Shown one piece after another: positions 7,573 to 16,450 of a DNA stretch of 64,000 bases. The notes below the pieces were generated by a model, which ran no database searches, had not been told where the DNA came from, and saw only the letters and a program-made list of their open reading frames with translations. The position numbers were made by a program, and so were the translations under genes. How positions within the stretch are numbered: the first letter of the stretch is position 1; each line of letters starts with the position of its first letter. The stretch is from assembly GCA_900768795.1 (NCBI GenBank), contig CAAGEH010000003.1, forward strand, positions 1 through 64,000, written 5' to 3'. The stretch is from an uncultured Collinsella sp. Its GTDB lineage: Bacteria; Actinomycetota; Coriobacteriia; Coriobacteriales; Coriobacteriaceae.

Positions 7573-10500
7573 ATGGCCAGCGCATTTACCAAAGATATGA
7601 TTCGCTCCGTTACCCATTCGTGGGGGCGTTTTATCGCTATCGCCATCATTGCAGCGCTGGGAACGGGCTTCTTTGCCGGCTTGCGCATGACCGGCCCCGA
7701 CATGCGCCTTGCTGGCGATGAATACTACGACGGGACAAATCTGGCCGACGCGCACGTGGTTTCCACAGCCGGATTCGACGACGACCAAATCAAGCAAATC
7801 AAATCGGTCAAGGGCGTTTCGGGCGTGATGCCTGCATACGAGGCGGATGCTATTTCCGATGTCGACGGTGTGCAATGTACGTTGCGCTATCACTCACTTG
7901 ATATTGATGCCGCGCGCGCCAGCACGACAAGTGGTGTTAAGGTTTCGTCTGACGACGACAACTTCATCAACCGCCCCATTCTTACGAGCGGACGATGGCC
8001 CAAAAAAGCCAACGAATGCTTGCTTTCGGCTGATACCGTCTGGCAGACCGACGTCAAAGTCGGCGATACGGTCAGGCTGATCGACGGCACGCAGAGTCTC
8101 AAGAAGACCTTTTCCGTGCGGACGTTCAAAGTGGTCGGATTTTGCCAGTCATCGTATTACACCTGTTCGACAAGCGTAGGGTCCACATCGCTCGGCAGCG
8201 GCAAGCTGACGAGTTTTGTCTACGTTCCCGAATCGGCGTTTGCCAAGAGCTATCCCTATACCGAGGCGTTTATCACGGTTTCCGGCGCGCGCGAGGAGCG
8301 CTGGGCAAGCGATGCCTATCAGCAAAAAGTCGATGCCGTGACCAAACGGATCGATAGGCTTGCGCCCGCGCTCAAGGCGTCACGCATCGCATCGCTTAAG
8401 GCGTCGGCGCAGGAGAAGCTTGATAAAAAGCGTGCGGAATTTGCCGATACCAAGGCGGATGCCCAGGCGCAGATCGATTCTGCGCAAGCCGAGCTTAATG
8501 CCGCAAAGTCTAAGCTCGATGCTGCCGAGGCGCAGATTGCGCAGGCAAAGGCGCGCCTGGACGCAAGCGCGGCTCAGCTTGAGCAGGGAAAGCGCAGCTA
8601 CAGTAACGGTGTTTCCGAGCTTGCCGCCAAGTCGATCGAGGCAAAACAGGCGCTCGCGCAAGCTCAGAAGCAGATTGACGATGCACAGGCGCAATACGAT
8701 TCCGCAATCGCCACGCGTGGCTCGCTCGCATCGCAGCTGGCTTCTGCGGAGGCGGGACTCAAGCAGGTTGACGAGGGAATCTCGCAGACGGAGGCGGGTA
8801 TCGAACAGGCGAACGCTGCCATGCAAACGCTCGAACAGACGAGTGCGCAGTTGCAGCAGAAAATCGATGCCCTCGATCAAGCTGCCGAGGACTACGCCGA
8901 GCAAAAAGCCGCGCTCGAGCAGCAAAAAGAACAGGTAGATGGGCAGCTTGCAACGGCAAAAACGCAGTCGGAGCAGCTCAATCAGAAAAAGTCGCAGCTC
9001 GAGACGCAAAAGTCGCAGCTCGAGTCCGCGGTGTCTGCGCTTAAAGCCGGCATCGGCAAGATCGACGATGAGACCGCAGGCGTCCCAGGGCGGCTTGCGT
9101 CCGCACGTGCGCAGCTTGCCCAACAAAAAGCAGCTGCCGAGAAGAGCCTTGCTGCGGCGCAGGCCAAGCTCGATGCCGCGGCAACCGAACTCGACTCGGG
9201 CGCGCGCCAGCTCGAATCTGGAAAATCCCAGCTCGCAAGCAGTGAATCCCAATATAAAGATGGTTTGGCGCAATGGGAGCGGGGTTCCTCCGAGCTCGCT
9301 CAGAAGCGCAGAGAAGCAGAAGACGGCTTTGCCAAGGCGGAAGATGAATTTGCCACGGCGCAGGACAAAGTCGATGACCTCGCCAACATGGATATCGACG
9401 TCTACGCCCTCGACCTCAAGAAGAATATCGGCGCCGAGAGCTTCCGTTCGGATGCCGGGCGTATTGACCAGATCGCTCAGGTGTTCCCGCTGCTGTTCTT
9501 CCTCGTAGCGGCACTCGTCTCGCTCACCACCATGACGCGCATGGTCGATGAGGAACGCACGCTCATCGGCACATACAAGGCGTTGGGGTACTCTAACGCT
9601 CGCATTATGGGCAAGTACCTCGGATACGCGGCTGTCGCGAGCGGTGCCGGCGCCGTTGTGGGAACGGTGGCGCTTTCCAAGTTCCTGCCGTGGTTCATCA
9701 TGCGCGCCTATGCGATCATCTATCCGGTCCCGTGTCGCCCCGTGCCCATCGACCTGGGGATTGCGCTGAGCTCGGCGGGTCTTGGCGTTGCCATCACCGT
9801 TATCGCCACGCTGTTCGCCGTGGTGGCGACGCTTCGCGAAAAGCCATCGACGCTCATGCTTCCGCGTGCACCCAAAGCGGGCAAACGCATCATGCTTGAG
9901 CATATCCGTCCGCTTTGGCATCGCATGTCGTTCTCGTGGAAGGTCACGGCACGCAACCTGTTCCGCTATAAACGTCGCTTCATCATGGCGATTGTCGGCA
10001 TCGCGGGATGCACGGCGCTTTTGCTCACGGGCCTTGGCCTGCAGAATTCCATTAACGACATTATTGACAAGCAGTACGGCGAGCTGTACCACTACAACAC
10101 GATCGTCCGCATGGACGACGATGCAACAAAAGAGCAGAAGCGTGCCGTTACGACTCGTTTGCGCCGCGATGCGACGGGTCCCGGCATCTGGATCTCGGCG
10201 CAAAACGTGACCGCGCGCACGGCGCAGGCGGCGGACGCTGGTTCTTCAACCGGCAACACGGCAACGGACCAGACGGTCGAACTCAATGTTCCCCAAAATC
10301 CCGCGCGCTACGGGCGTTTCCATACGCTGCGCGAGCGCACCACGGGCAAGGTTCTCAAGCTCGATGATTCCGGTGCGATTATCAGCGAGAAACTTGCGAC
10401 CAAGCTTGGCGTTCGTGAGGGCGACTCCATTGCGCTTTTGCATCAGGACACCATCGGAAACCCCACGGGCAAGACGTATCGCGTGCGCGTGACGGGCATT

Positions 10501-11118
10501 ATGGAAAACTATGTTGCCCACTATGTTTTGATGACGCCCGCACTGTATAAGCAGACCTTTGGCGCAACGCCATCGTTTACCTCGCTTTATACGAGCACAA
10601 AGGAAGACGAGCACGTGCGCGATAAGTTCAGCGATGATGAGCTGGCGCTCGAAGGCGTCAAGACCGTGAGTTACAACGACGAGACGATTAACAGCTACCG
10701 CAGCATGCTCAAGAGCGTCGATGCGGTTGTGGTCGTGCTGGTCGTGGCGGCGGCGACGCTTGCGTTCGTTGTGCTCTACAACCTCACGAACATCAATATC
10801 GCCGAGCGCGTGCGCGAAATCGCTACGCTCAAGGTTCTGGGCTTCACGCGGCGCGAAGTCGATGCGTATATCTACCGCGAGACGTTTTTGCTTGCGCTCA
10901 TAGGTTCCGTCGTCGGCCTTGCGCTCGGTATCGTTATGGAAGGCTACGTTGTCATAACCGCCGAGGTCGATCAGGTGATGTTCGGCCGCGAGATCCATCC
11001 TCTGAGCTTTGTGATCGCGTTTGCGCTGACGATGGTGTTCGCTTTGATGGTGACCCTTGCCATGAGGGGCAAGTTGCGGCGCATCGATATGGTCGAAAGC
11101 CTCAAGAGCGTCGATTAG
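7573..11118 (+). CDS. Large FtsX/MacB-type ABC transporter permease with coiled-coil ectodomain
   Basis: A roughly 1,180-residue permease. One membrane helix lies near the N-terminus (WGRFIAIAIIAALGTGFFAG), then an extracellular MacB-like domain. A coiled coil of about 330 residues follows, rich in Ala, Gln and Glu (residues about 275-610). The first FtsX domain is at about 640-750, a second extracellular domain follows, and the last FtsX domain is at the C-terminus (VVVLVVAAATLAFVVLYNLT, then IATLKVLGFTRREV). No ATPase gene is adjacent: higA lies upstream and prfC downstream. ATG 7573 is chosen over GTG 7564, but neither has a strong ribosome site. The substrate is unknown; such proteins usually pair with a MacB/LolD-like ATPase in lipid, peptide or cell-wall processes. 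Confidence 0.88.
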   Translation: MASAFTKDMIRSVTHSWGRFIAIAIIAALGTGFFAGLRMTGPDMRLAGDEYYDGTNLADAHVVSTAGFDDDQIKQIKSVKGVSGVMPAYEADAISDVDGVQCTLRYHSLDIDAARASTTSGVKVSSDDDNFINRPILTSGRWPKKANECLLSADTVWQTDVKVGDTVRLIDGTQSLKKTFSVRTFKVVGFCQSSYYTCSTSVGSTSLGSGKLTSFVYVPESAFAKSYPYTEAFITVSGAREERWASDAYQQKVDAVTKRIDRLAPALKASRIASLKASAQEKLDKKRAEFADTKADAQAQIDSAQAELNAAKSKLDAAEAQIAQAKARLDASAAQLEQGKRSYSNGVSELAAKSIEAKQALAQAQKQIDDAQAQYDSAIATRGSLASQLASAEAGLKQVDEGISQTEAGIEQANAAMQTLEQTSAQLQQKIDALDQAAEDYAEQKAALEQQKEQVDGQLATAKTQSEQLNQKKSQLETQKSQLESAVSALKAGIGKIDDETAGVPGRLASARAQLAQQKAAAEKSLAAAQAKLDAAATELDSGARQLESGKSQLASSESQYKDGLAQWERGSSELAQKRREAEDGFAKAEDEFATAQDKVDDLANMDIDVYALDLKKNIGAESFRSDAGRIDQIAQVFPLLFFLVAALVSLTTMTRMVDEERTLIGTYKALGYSNARIMGKYLGYAAVASGAGAVVGTVALSKFLPWFIMRAYAIIYPVPCRPVPIDLGIALSSAGLGVAITVIATLFAVVATLREKPSTLMLPRAPKAGKRIMLEHIRPLWHRMSFSWKVTARNLFRYKRRFIMAIVGIAGCTALLLTGLGLQNSINDIIDKQYGELYHYNTIVRMDDDATKEQKRAVTTRLRRDATGPGIWISAQNVTARTAQAADAGSSTGNTATDQTVELNVPQNPARYGRFHTLRERTTGKVLKLDDSGAIISEKLATKLGVREGDSIALLHQDTIGNPTGKTYRVRVTGIMENYVAHYVLMTPALYKQTFGATPSFTSLYTSTKEDEHVRDKFSDDELALEGVKTVSYNDETINSYRSMLKSVDAVVVVLVVAAATLAFVVLYNLTNINIAERVREIATLKVLGFTRREVDAYIYRETFLLALIGSVVGLALGIVMEGYVVITAEVDQVMFGREIHPLSFVIAFALTMVFALMVTLAMRGKLRRIDMVESLKSVD

Positions 11119-11193
11119 ATCGCTGCCCGGTCAAATTCGCACCACAAATATCGTTACAATAGCTAGGTTGCATATTCAGCAGATAGGATTTGT

Positions 11194-12807
11194 ATGGCAA
11201 CCCTCGAAGATCAGATTTCCTCGCGCCGCACGTTCGCGATCATCTCGCACCCGGACGCCGGCAAGACCACGCTTACCGAGAAGCTCCTGCTCTACACCGG
11301 CAGCATTCAGACGGCCGGTTCCGTAAAGGGCAAGTCGAGCGCCAAACATGCCAAGTCCGACTGGATGGACATCGAAAAACAGCGCGGTATCTCCGTCACC
11401 TCCTCGGTGCTTCAGTTCACCTACAACGGGTGCTGCGTCAACATCCTCGATACCCCCGGTCACCAGGACTTTTCCGAGGATACGTATCGTACGCTCATGG
11501 CAGCGGACGCGGCGGTCATGGTTATCGACGGCGCCAAGGGCGTCGAGGCGCAGACCAAGAAGCTCTTCAAGGTTTGCACGCTGCGTCATATTCCGATCTT
11601 CACGTTCGTGAACAAGCTCGACCACGATGCGCGCGACCCCTTCGAGCTCATGGAAGAGATCGAGAACGTGCTGGGCATCAACACGTACCCCATGAACTGG
11701 CCCATTGGTAGCGGTCGCAACTTCCGCGGCGTGTTCGACCGTCAAACGCGTCGCGTCATCGCCTTCGAGGGCGACGGCCACGCCAATGCCACCAAGAAGG
11801 TCGCCGAGGTCGAGGCTGAGCTGGGCGATCCGGCGATGGACGAGCTGATCGGCGAAGATAACCATAAGACGCTGATGGATGATATCGAGCTGCTTGATGG
11901 CGCGGGCGACGAACTCGATCTGAATGCCGTTGCATGCGGCAAGCTCAGCCCGGCGTTCTTCGGCTCGGCGCTCACCAACTTCGGTGTGGAGCCGTTCCTC
12001 AAGGAGTTCCTGCGCTTGGCGCCCACGCCGCGCGCCTACACCGACACGCTTACGGGCGAGCCTGTGGAGCCTACGACTCCCGATTTTTCGGGCTTCGTCT
12101 TTAAGATTCAGGCCAACATGGACAAGAACCACCGCGACCGCATCGCGTTTCTGCGCATCTGCTCGGGTAAGTTCGAGCGCGGCATGGATGCCTACCATAT
12201 GCAGGGGGATCGTAAGCTCAAACTCGCGTGTGGCACCTCGATGATGGCGGACGACCGTGCAATCGTGGACGAGGCGTACGCGGGCGATATCGTCGGCCTG
12301 TTCGATCCGGGCATCTTCTCCATCGGCGACACGGTCTGCTCGGGCAAACACCATGTGCAATACCCCGCGATCCCAACGTTTGCCCCCGAGATGTTCGCGC
12401 GCATCACGCAAGTCGACACGCTCAAGCGCAAACAGTTCGTCAAGGGCATGGAGGAGCTTGCGCAAGAGGGCGCAATCCAAATCTTCCGCGAGCTCGGCGC
12501 AGGTCTCGAGAGCGTTATCGTCGGTGTGGTCGGCGTACTGCAGTTCGAGGTGCTCGAGCAGCGCCTCAAGAGCGAGTATCACGTCGAGGTGCGTCGTCAG
12601 CAGCTGCCCTATACCGACATCCGTTGGATTATGAACGACCCCGATACCATCGATATCCCGGCACTTTCGCTCACGCGCGACACGCTTCGCGTTGAGGATA
12701 TGCGTGGCGGCAAGTTGCTGCTGTTCACGAGCCCCTGGAATGTCAACTGGGCGCTTGAGCACAACGAGGGACTGGAACTCTCGGAGTTCGGCAATATCGA
12801 GATGTAG
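11194..12807 (+). CDS. prfC: Peptide chain release factor 3
   Basis: A 537-residue translational GTPase that recycles RF1/RF2 after peptide release. The P-loop is at residues 18-26 (SHPDAGKTT), the switch regions follow (RGISVTSSV, DTPGHQDFSEDTYRTL), and NKLD gives base specificity. The domain order and the C-terminal RF3 domain (RQQLPYTDIRWI) are normal, as is length. It is followed by a short repeat-containing spacer and the LOG gene. Confidence 0.95.
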   Translation: MATLEDQISSRRTFAIISHPDAGKTTLTEKLLLYTGSIQTAGSVKGKSSAKHAKSDWMDIEKQRGISVTSSVLQFTYNGCCVNILDTPGHQDFSEDTYRTLMAADAAVMVIDGAKGVEAQTKKLFKVCTLRHIPIFTFVNKLDHDARDPFELMEEIENVLGINTYPMNWPIGSGRNFRGVFDRQTRRVIAFEGDGHANATKKVAEVEAELGDPAMDELIGEDNHKTLMDDIELLDGAGDELDLNAVACGKLSPAFFGSALTNFGVEPFLKEFLRLAPTPRAYTDTLTGEPVEPTTPDFSGFVFKIQANMDKNHRDRIAFLRICSGKFERGMDAYHMQGDRKLKLACGTSMMADDRAIVDEAYAGDIVGLFDPGIFSIGDTVCSGKHHVQYPAIPTFAPEMFARITQVDTLKRKQFVKGMEELAQEGAIQIFRELGAGLESVIVGVVGVLQFEVLEQRLKSEYHVEVRRQQLPYTDIRWIMNDPDTIDIPALSLTRDTLRVEDMRGGKLLLFTSPWNVNWALEHNEGLELSEFGNIEM

Positions 12808-12932
12808 GCACTGCGATACGCGGTGATGCACGGGGCGAGTTGCTGCGGTGCCGGCATTTCATGAGATGTCTTAACGTTTGCCTAGACGTTGCGCGGAGTG
12901 ATGCTGTTCGCGGTTTCGCTCCGCTTTTTATT

Positions 12933-12991
12933 GCGTGGACACGTGCGGGCAGAACGGGACGCTGCGTGGACACGTATGGGCAGAACGGGAC
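12933..12991. repeat. Two-copy 28-bp direct repeat
   Basis: Copies at 12933-12960 and 12964-12991 (beginning GCGTGGACACGT and ending GGGCAGAACGGGAC) differ at two positions and are separated by GCT. They lie in the 244-bp prfC-LOG spacer. Confidence 0.8.
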
Positions 12992-13051
12992 ATGGGCGGC
13001 CAAATAGAGGAAACATAGAGAAAACGCGCACATGAAAGAGGGGGAACGCAG

Positions 13052-13582
13052 GTGAACATCACCGTGTATTTGGGAGCAAACGAGGGCTGCGACCCAGCGG
13101 TCGCCGAGGCGGCGCGCTCGTTCGGTACCTGGATCGGCGAGAGTGGCAACGTGCTTGTCTACGGCGGGTCCAAGACGGGCCTTATGGGCGAGCTTGCGCA
13201 TGCGGCGCTTATGGCGGGTGCCGACGTCACGGGGGTCGAGCCTCAGTTCTTCATCGATGCCGAGGCGCAGCTCAACGAGCTCACGAATCTCGTCGTTACC
13301 TCCGATATGCCGGAACGTAAGACAAAAATGATCGAGCTCGGCGACGCGTTCGTTGCGTTCCCGGGCGGCACGGGCACGCTCGAGGAGATCTCCGAGGTCA
13401 TGAGCAAGGTCGGCCTGGGGCAGCTTGAGGCGCCATGCATCCTGCTCAATCTCAACGGTTACTACGATCCGCTCGAAGAGCAGCTCGCGCGCATGATTAC
13501 CTGCGGGTTCTCTACCCGGGAGCGCCAGGAGCATATCCATGTGGCGCATAGCGTCGCGGAGCTTGTCGCGCTGCTCGCCTAA
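13052..13582 (+). CDS. LOG-family nucleoside monophosphate phosphoribohydrolase
   Basis: A 176-residue Rossmann-like protein of the TIGR00730/LOG family. These enzymes hydrolyse nucleotide 5'-monophosphates to a base and ribose 5-phosphate and were first described for cytokinin activation. YGGSKTGLMG and the signature PGGTGTLEE are present, the latter being the catalytic and substrate-binding loop. ATG 13052 is preceded by GGGGGAACGCAGG. The bacterial role is usually nucleotide housekeeping. Confidence 0.85.
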   Translation: MNITVYLGANEGCDPAVAEAARSFGTWIGESGNVLVYGGSKTGLMGELAHAALMAGADVTGVEPQFFIDAEAQLNELTNLVVTSDMPERKTKMIELGDAFVAFPGGTGTLEEISEVMSKVGLGQLEAPCILLNLNGYYDPLEEQLARMITCGFSTRERQEHIHVAHSVAELVALLA

Positions 13583-13640
13583 CGGTAGTTGACCGGTCGG
13601 CTCAAGACGCTATCATGTCACCGTCGGCAACGACGCCGCC

Positions 13641-13669
13641 CGCGCTGTTCGGGTCCGAAATCCAGCGCG
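13641..13669. promoter_or_regulatory. Hairpin in the leader of the VUT transporter gene
   Basis: CGCGCTG (13641-13647) pairs with CAGCGCG (13663-13669) around an inner TTCG/CGAA stem. It lies 29 bp upstream of the VUT start. It was compared mentally with preQ1-I riboswitches, because VUT proteins often import queuosine precursors, but the conserved loop is not recognisable. It may simply end the LOG transcript, although no T run follows. Confidence 0.3.
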
Positions 13670-13697
13670 TAACAAGCTAAAACCAAGGGAGAAAAGC

Positions 13698-14444
13698 ATG
13701 ATTGATTGGATCAAAGACCTACGCGAGGACTACAAGATCCTCCTCCGAAGCATTCCCGCTTCGACTGTTTCGGCATTTATCGTCAGTGTCATCCTGATGA
13801 ACCTGCTCGCCAACAAGGAGCTCATCAGCTTGCCATGGCTTGCGCTCGATTGCGGATTCACGCTTTCGTGGGTTTCGTTTCTGTGTATGGATATGATCTG
13901 CAAGCGCTTTGGACCCAAGGCTTCGGTCAAGATTTCGATTCTGGCACTTGGCGTGAACCTTGCCGTGAGTATCCTGTTCTGGCTTGTGAGCTTGGCTCCC
14001 GGCATGTGGGGAGAGTACTACAGCACGGGTTCGCTCACGGTCAACACTGCGCTCAACACTACGCTCGGCGGTTCATGGTATGTGGTCTTTGGCAGCTCGC
14101 TCGCCATGCTGTGCTCATCGTTCGTCAACTCGCATATCAACCAGTTTATCGGCCATCTCACCGACAACGGCACGTTTGCCACGTTTGCCTTGCGCAGCTA
14201 CGTGAGCACTATCATCGGGCAGTTTGTCGACAACCTTGTGTTTGCCGTCGTGGTTTCGCATACGTTCTTCGGATGGTCGTGGATTCAGGTTTTGACCTGC
14301 TCGATTACCGGTGCCATCGCCGAGACGCTTTGCGAGATACTGCTGTCGCCTGTGGGCTTTAAAGTCGCGAGCGGCTGGGAGCGCGACGGTGTGGGCGAGC
14401 AATATGTACAGAAACATGCCGCCGAGCTGGAGGCTCGTGCGTAA
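13698..14444 (+). CDS. VUT-family transporter (YhhQ/queuosine-precursor type)
   Basis: A 248-residue membrane protein of the vitamin-uptake-transporter (VUT, PF02592) family. About six helices are visible, for example SAFIVSVILMNLLANKELIS. The family-typical segment LDCGFTLSWVSFLCMDMICK is followed by RFGPKASVKIS. Members import queuosine precursors, but the substrate here is not proven. ATG follows AGGGAG. Its stop TAA overlaps the start of the SDR gene by one base (TAATG), so the two are translationally coupled. Confidence 0.82.
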   Translation: MIDWIKDLREDYKILLRSIPASTVSAFIVSVILMNLLANKELISLPWLALDCGFTLSWVSFLCMDMICKRFGPKASVKISILALGVNLAVSILFWLVSLAPGMWGEYYSTGSLTVNTALNTTLGGSWYVVFGSSLAMLCSSFVNSHINQFIGHLTDNGTFATFALRSYVSTIIGQFVDNLVFAVVVSHTFFGWSWIQVLTCSITGAIAETLCEILLSPVGFKVASGWERDGVGEQYVQKHAAELEARA

Positions 14445-15157
14445 TGGACGTTCTCGTCACCGGCTCGTCATCGGGCATCGGTAAGGCAACGGCTCAGCTT
14501 TTCTGTGAGCGCGGGCATCGCGTTTGGGGCTTCGATACGGCACCGGCAGGTGTCCAGCATCCGCTCTACACGCATGTCATCGTCGATGTATGCGACCCGG
14601 AAACGTTTCCGTCTGAGCTTGCACCGAACATCATCGTCAACAATGCGGGCGTGCAGGGGTCGGCTGACGATATCGATGTCAATCTCAAGGGCACCATCAA
14701 CATTACCGAGGCATATGCGTTTGAGCACGCGGAAGGCGAGCCGTGCGTGGAGCCGGGCATGGCCGCGCTTGCGCGCAGACCGACCGGGCAGATCCGCGCG
14801 GTGGTCAATGTGGGCTCTGCGAGCGGGCATACCGGGTCGGAGTTTCCCGTGTATGCCGCCTCTAAAGGCGGCGTGGCGGCGTATACCAAAAACGTCGCGC
14901 TGCGTTTGGCACCTGCCGCCACATGCAATAGCATCGATCCAGGCGGTGTGCTCACGAGCCTCAACCAATGCGTGATGGATGACGAGCGCATGTGGAACCG
15001 CATTATGGAGCTGACTCCGCTCAAGCGTTGGGCGGAGCCCGTTGAAATCGCGGAGTGGATTTACTTCGTGGCGGTGACCAACCGTTTTATGACTGGGCAG
15101 AACCTGCTTATCGATGGTGGCGAAGCGGGTCGCATGGAGTTCGTCTGGTCCGAGTAG
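14444..15157 (+). CDS. Short-chain dehydrogenase/reductase (SDR)
   Basis: A 237-residue Rossmann-fold oxidoreductase. The NAD(P)-binding motif TGSSSGIG is at residues 6-13, the NNAG motif follows, the catalytic Ser is in VNVGSASG, and the catalytic YxxxK is YAASKGG. The C-terminal GQNLLIDGG is standard. It is coupled to the VUT gene by a one-base overlap, so a shared pathway is possible. The substrate is unknown. Confidence 0.88.
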   Translation: MDVLVTGSSSGIGKATAQLFCERGHRVWGFDTAPAGVQHPLYTHVIVDVCDPETFPSELAPNIIVNNAGVQGSADDIDVNLKGTINITEAYAFEHAEGEPCVEPGMAALARRPTGQIRAVVNVGSASGHTGSEFPVYAASKGGVAAYTKNVALRLAPAATCNSIDPGGVLTSLNQCVMDDERMWNRIMELTPLKRWAEPVEIAEWIYFVAVTNRFMTGQNLLIDGGEAGRMEFVWSE

Positions 15158-15228
15158 ACGCGCAGGCGTGTTGTTTTGTTGCCGGGGTCGTGTGGCCGCG
15201 GCCGTTGCCGATCAGTGCGGCTGCGGCC

Positions 15229-15345
15229 GTTTTGATGCGCGACGACCGCAGTTTTGCTGCACGGTGGCTGTTGCCGTTTTGATGCGTGGCGACTGGGCAG
15301 TTTTGCTGCACGGTGGCTGTTGCCGTTTTGATGCGCGACGGTAGC
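15229..15345. repeat. Tandem repeat of 47-49 bp, about 2.4 copies
   Basis: Units start GTTTTGATGCG and end GCACGGTGGCTGTTGCC: 15229-15275, 15276-15324 and a partial copy 15325-15345. They fill the spacer between the convergent SDR and ung genes. Confidence 0.8.
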
Positions 15346-15404
15346 GCGCTTGCTCGGCTGTGGACTCGGTTTGGGGCTGGCTCTGCCGGGTACTTTGCCC
15401 GCGG

Positions 15405-16112
15405 CTAGTCCAGGCAATCCCAAGGAATCGGTTCTGCGCCCTGTTCGCTTAAGAACGCGTTGGCGGTAGAAAACGGAGCGGACCCCATAAAAGCATGGAG
15501 CTCGCCCGCGTTGCGTCGCGCGGAGAGCGGAGAGGGGTGCGTCGACTTGAGCACGCACTTGTTCTGCGCATGCGCCCCCTCGCTCATCGCAGGTTCCGCT
15601 AAATCGATGGCGTGACGCCCCCAAGCTAAAAACACGATAGGCTGCTCAAGGTCGCAGCAACGGCGAATCACGTAGCCCGTGAGCGTCTGCCATCCAAGTT
15701 TGCTGTGCGATGCCGCCGCATGCTCACGTACCGTGAGTGTGGTGTTGAGCAGCAGCACTCCATGGTCCGCCCAAGGCGTCAGGTCGCCTGTATCGGGCTC
15801 GACGCACCCCAGGTCGCGCACCATCTCGAGATAAACGTTTTTGAGGCTCGGCGGCAGCTTTTGCCCACGGGGAACCGAGAACGAAAGCCCCATGGCCTGG
15901 CCTTCTTCGTGATATGGATCCTGCCCGATAATCACCGCTCGTACGTCTTGGGGCGCTGTGTGCGCGAGCGCGTTGAGCACGTCGTCCTGTGCGGGGTAAA
16001 TCGTTTCGGTCGCGCGCATCGCATCGACCTCATCCAAAAGTCGTGCGGTCGTGTCCCGTACCTCTTGGGGCGCGGTGTCTAGCCAAGCCGCGATATTGGC
16101 TGCATCTTTCAT
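15405..16112 (-). CDS. ung: Uracil-DNA glycosylase
   Basis: A 235-residue family-1 UDG that excises uracil from DNA to start base-excision repair. The water-activating loop GQDPYH is at residues 63-68 (catalytic Asp65), and the DNA-intercalation loop HPSPLS is near the C-terminus. The uracil-binding Asn lies in LLLNTTLTVREH. Length is normal. It is transcribed alone on the minus strand. Confidence 0.95.
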   Translation of the reverse strand: MKDAANIAAWLDTAPQEVRDTTARLLDEVDAMRATETIYPAQDDVLNALAHTAPQDVRAVIIGQDPYHEEGQAMGLSFSVPRGQKLPPSLKNVYLEMVRDLGCVEPDTGDLTPWADHGVLLLNTTLTVREHAAASHSKLGWQTLTGYVIRRCCDLEQPIVFLAWGRHAIDLAEPAMSEGAHAQNKCVLKSTHPSPLSARRNAGELHAFMGSAPFSTANAFLSEQGAEPIPWDCLD

Positions 16113-16197
16113 GGTTCACCTCGTGCGTGCGGGCGCTCGTCTATACTTGCTGCACATACGTTCATGGTAGTGGCTGATACGGATAAAAGAGGTCATC

Positions 16198-16440
16198 ATG
16201 GCAAAAATTCTGAGCATTATGGAAGTCGGCGAGCTCAACGACGCGCTTGCGCAGGCAGGGCTTGCTGTCCATGTCCATCTGCACGATGTGTGCGGCGGTC
16301 AATATCTGAGCTGGGAGCCTATCGGGGCTGACGAGTCGGATGCAGCAGCAGTTGCAAACGCAATTGAAGGGTTCCTTGCGCCGCGCGGCTTTAAGCCCGT
16401 ATTCGACCTGGAACGTTCCTCGTTTCGTCTTGCCCAATAA
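16198..16440 (+). CDS. Small conserved protein with HLHDVCGGQ motif (RDAC-like)
   Basis: An 80-residue protein that starts MAKILSIMEVGELNDALAQA and contains VHVHLHDVCGGQYLSWE at about residues 25-41. The His/Asp/Cys/Gly cluster resembles the small family annotated as RDAC proteins in gut actinobacteria, whose function is unknown. ATG follows AGAGG. It precedes rlmA by 10 bp; an AAGGAGG site overlaps its stop, so the two are probably one operon. The compact Cys/His motif could bind a metal or cofactor, which is inference. Confidence 0.6.
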   Translation: MAKILSIMEVGELNDALAQAGLAVHVHLHDVCGGQYLSWEPIGADESDAAAVANAIEGFLAPRGFKPVFDLERSSFRLAQ

Positions 16441-16450
16441 GGAGGGCGCG

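Noticed and set aside
8380..10203. Long minus-strand open frame opposite the FtsX permease
   Set aside because: Arg- and Leu-rich shadow of the coiled-coil coding region, with no motif or ribosome site.
11176..12831. 551-codon minus-strand frame over prfC
   Set aside because: Shadow frame; prfC on the other strand is complete and conserved.
13641..13697. preQ1 riboswitch before the VUT transporter
   Set aside because: A hairpin and A-rich tail exist, but the conserved preQ1-I loop and CACCC block could not be matched.
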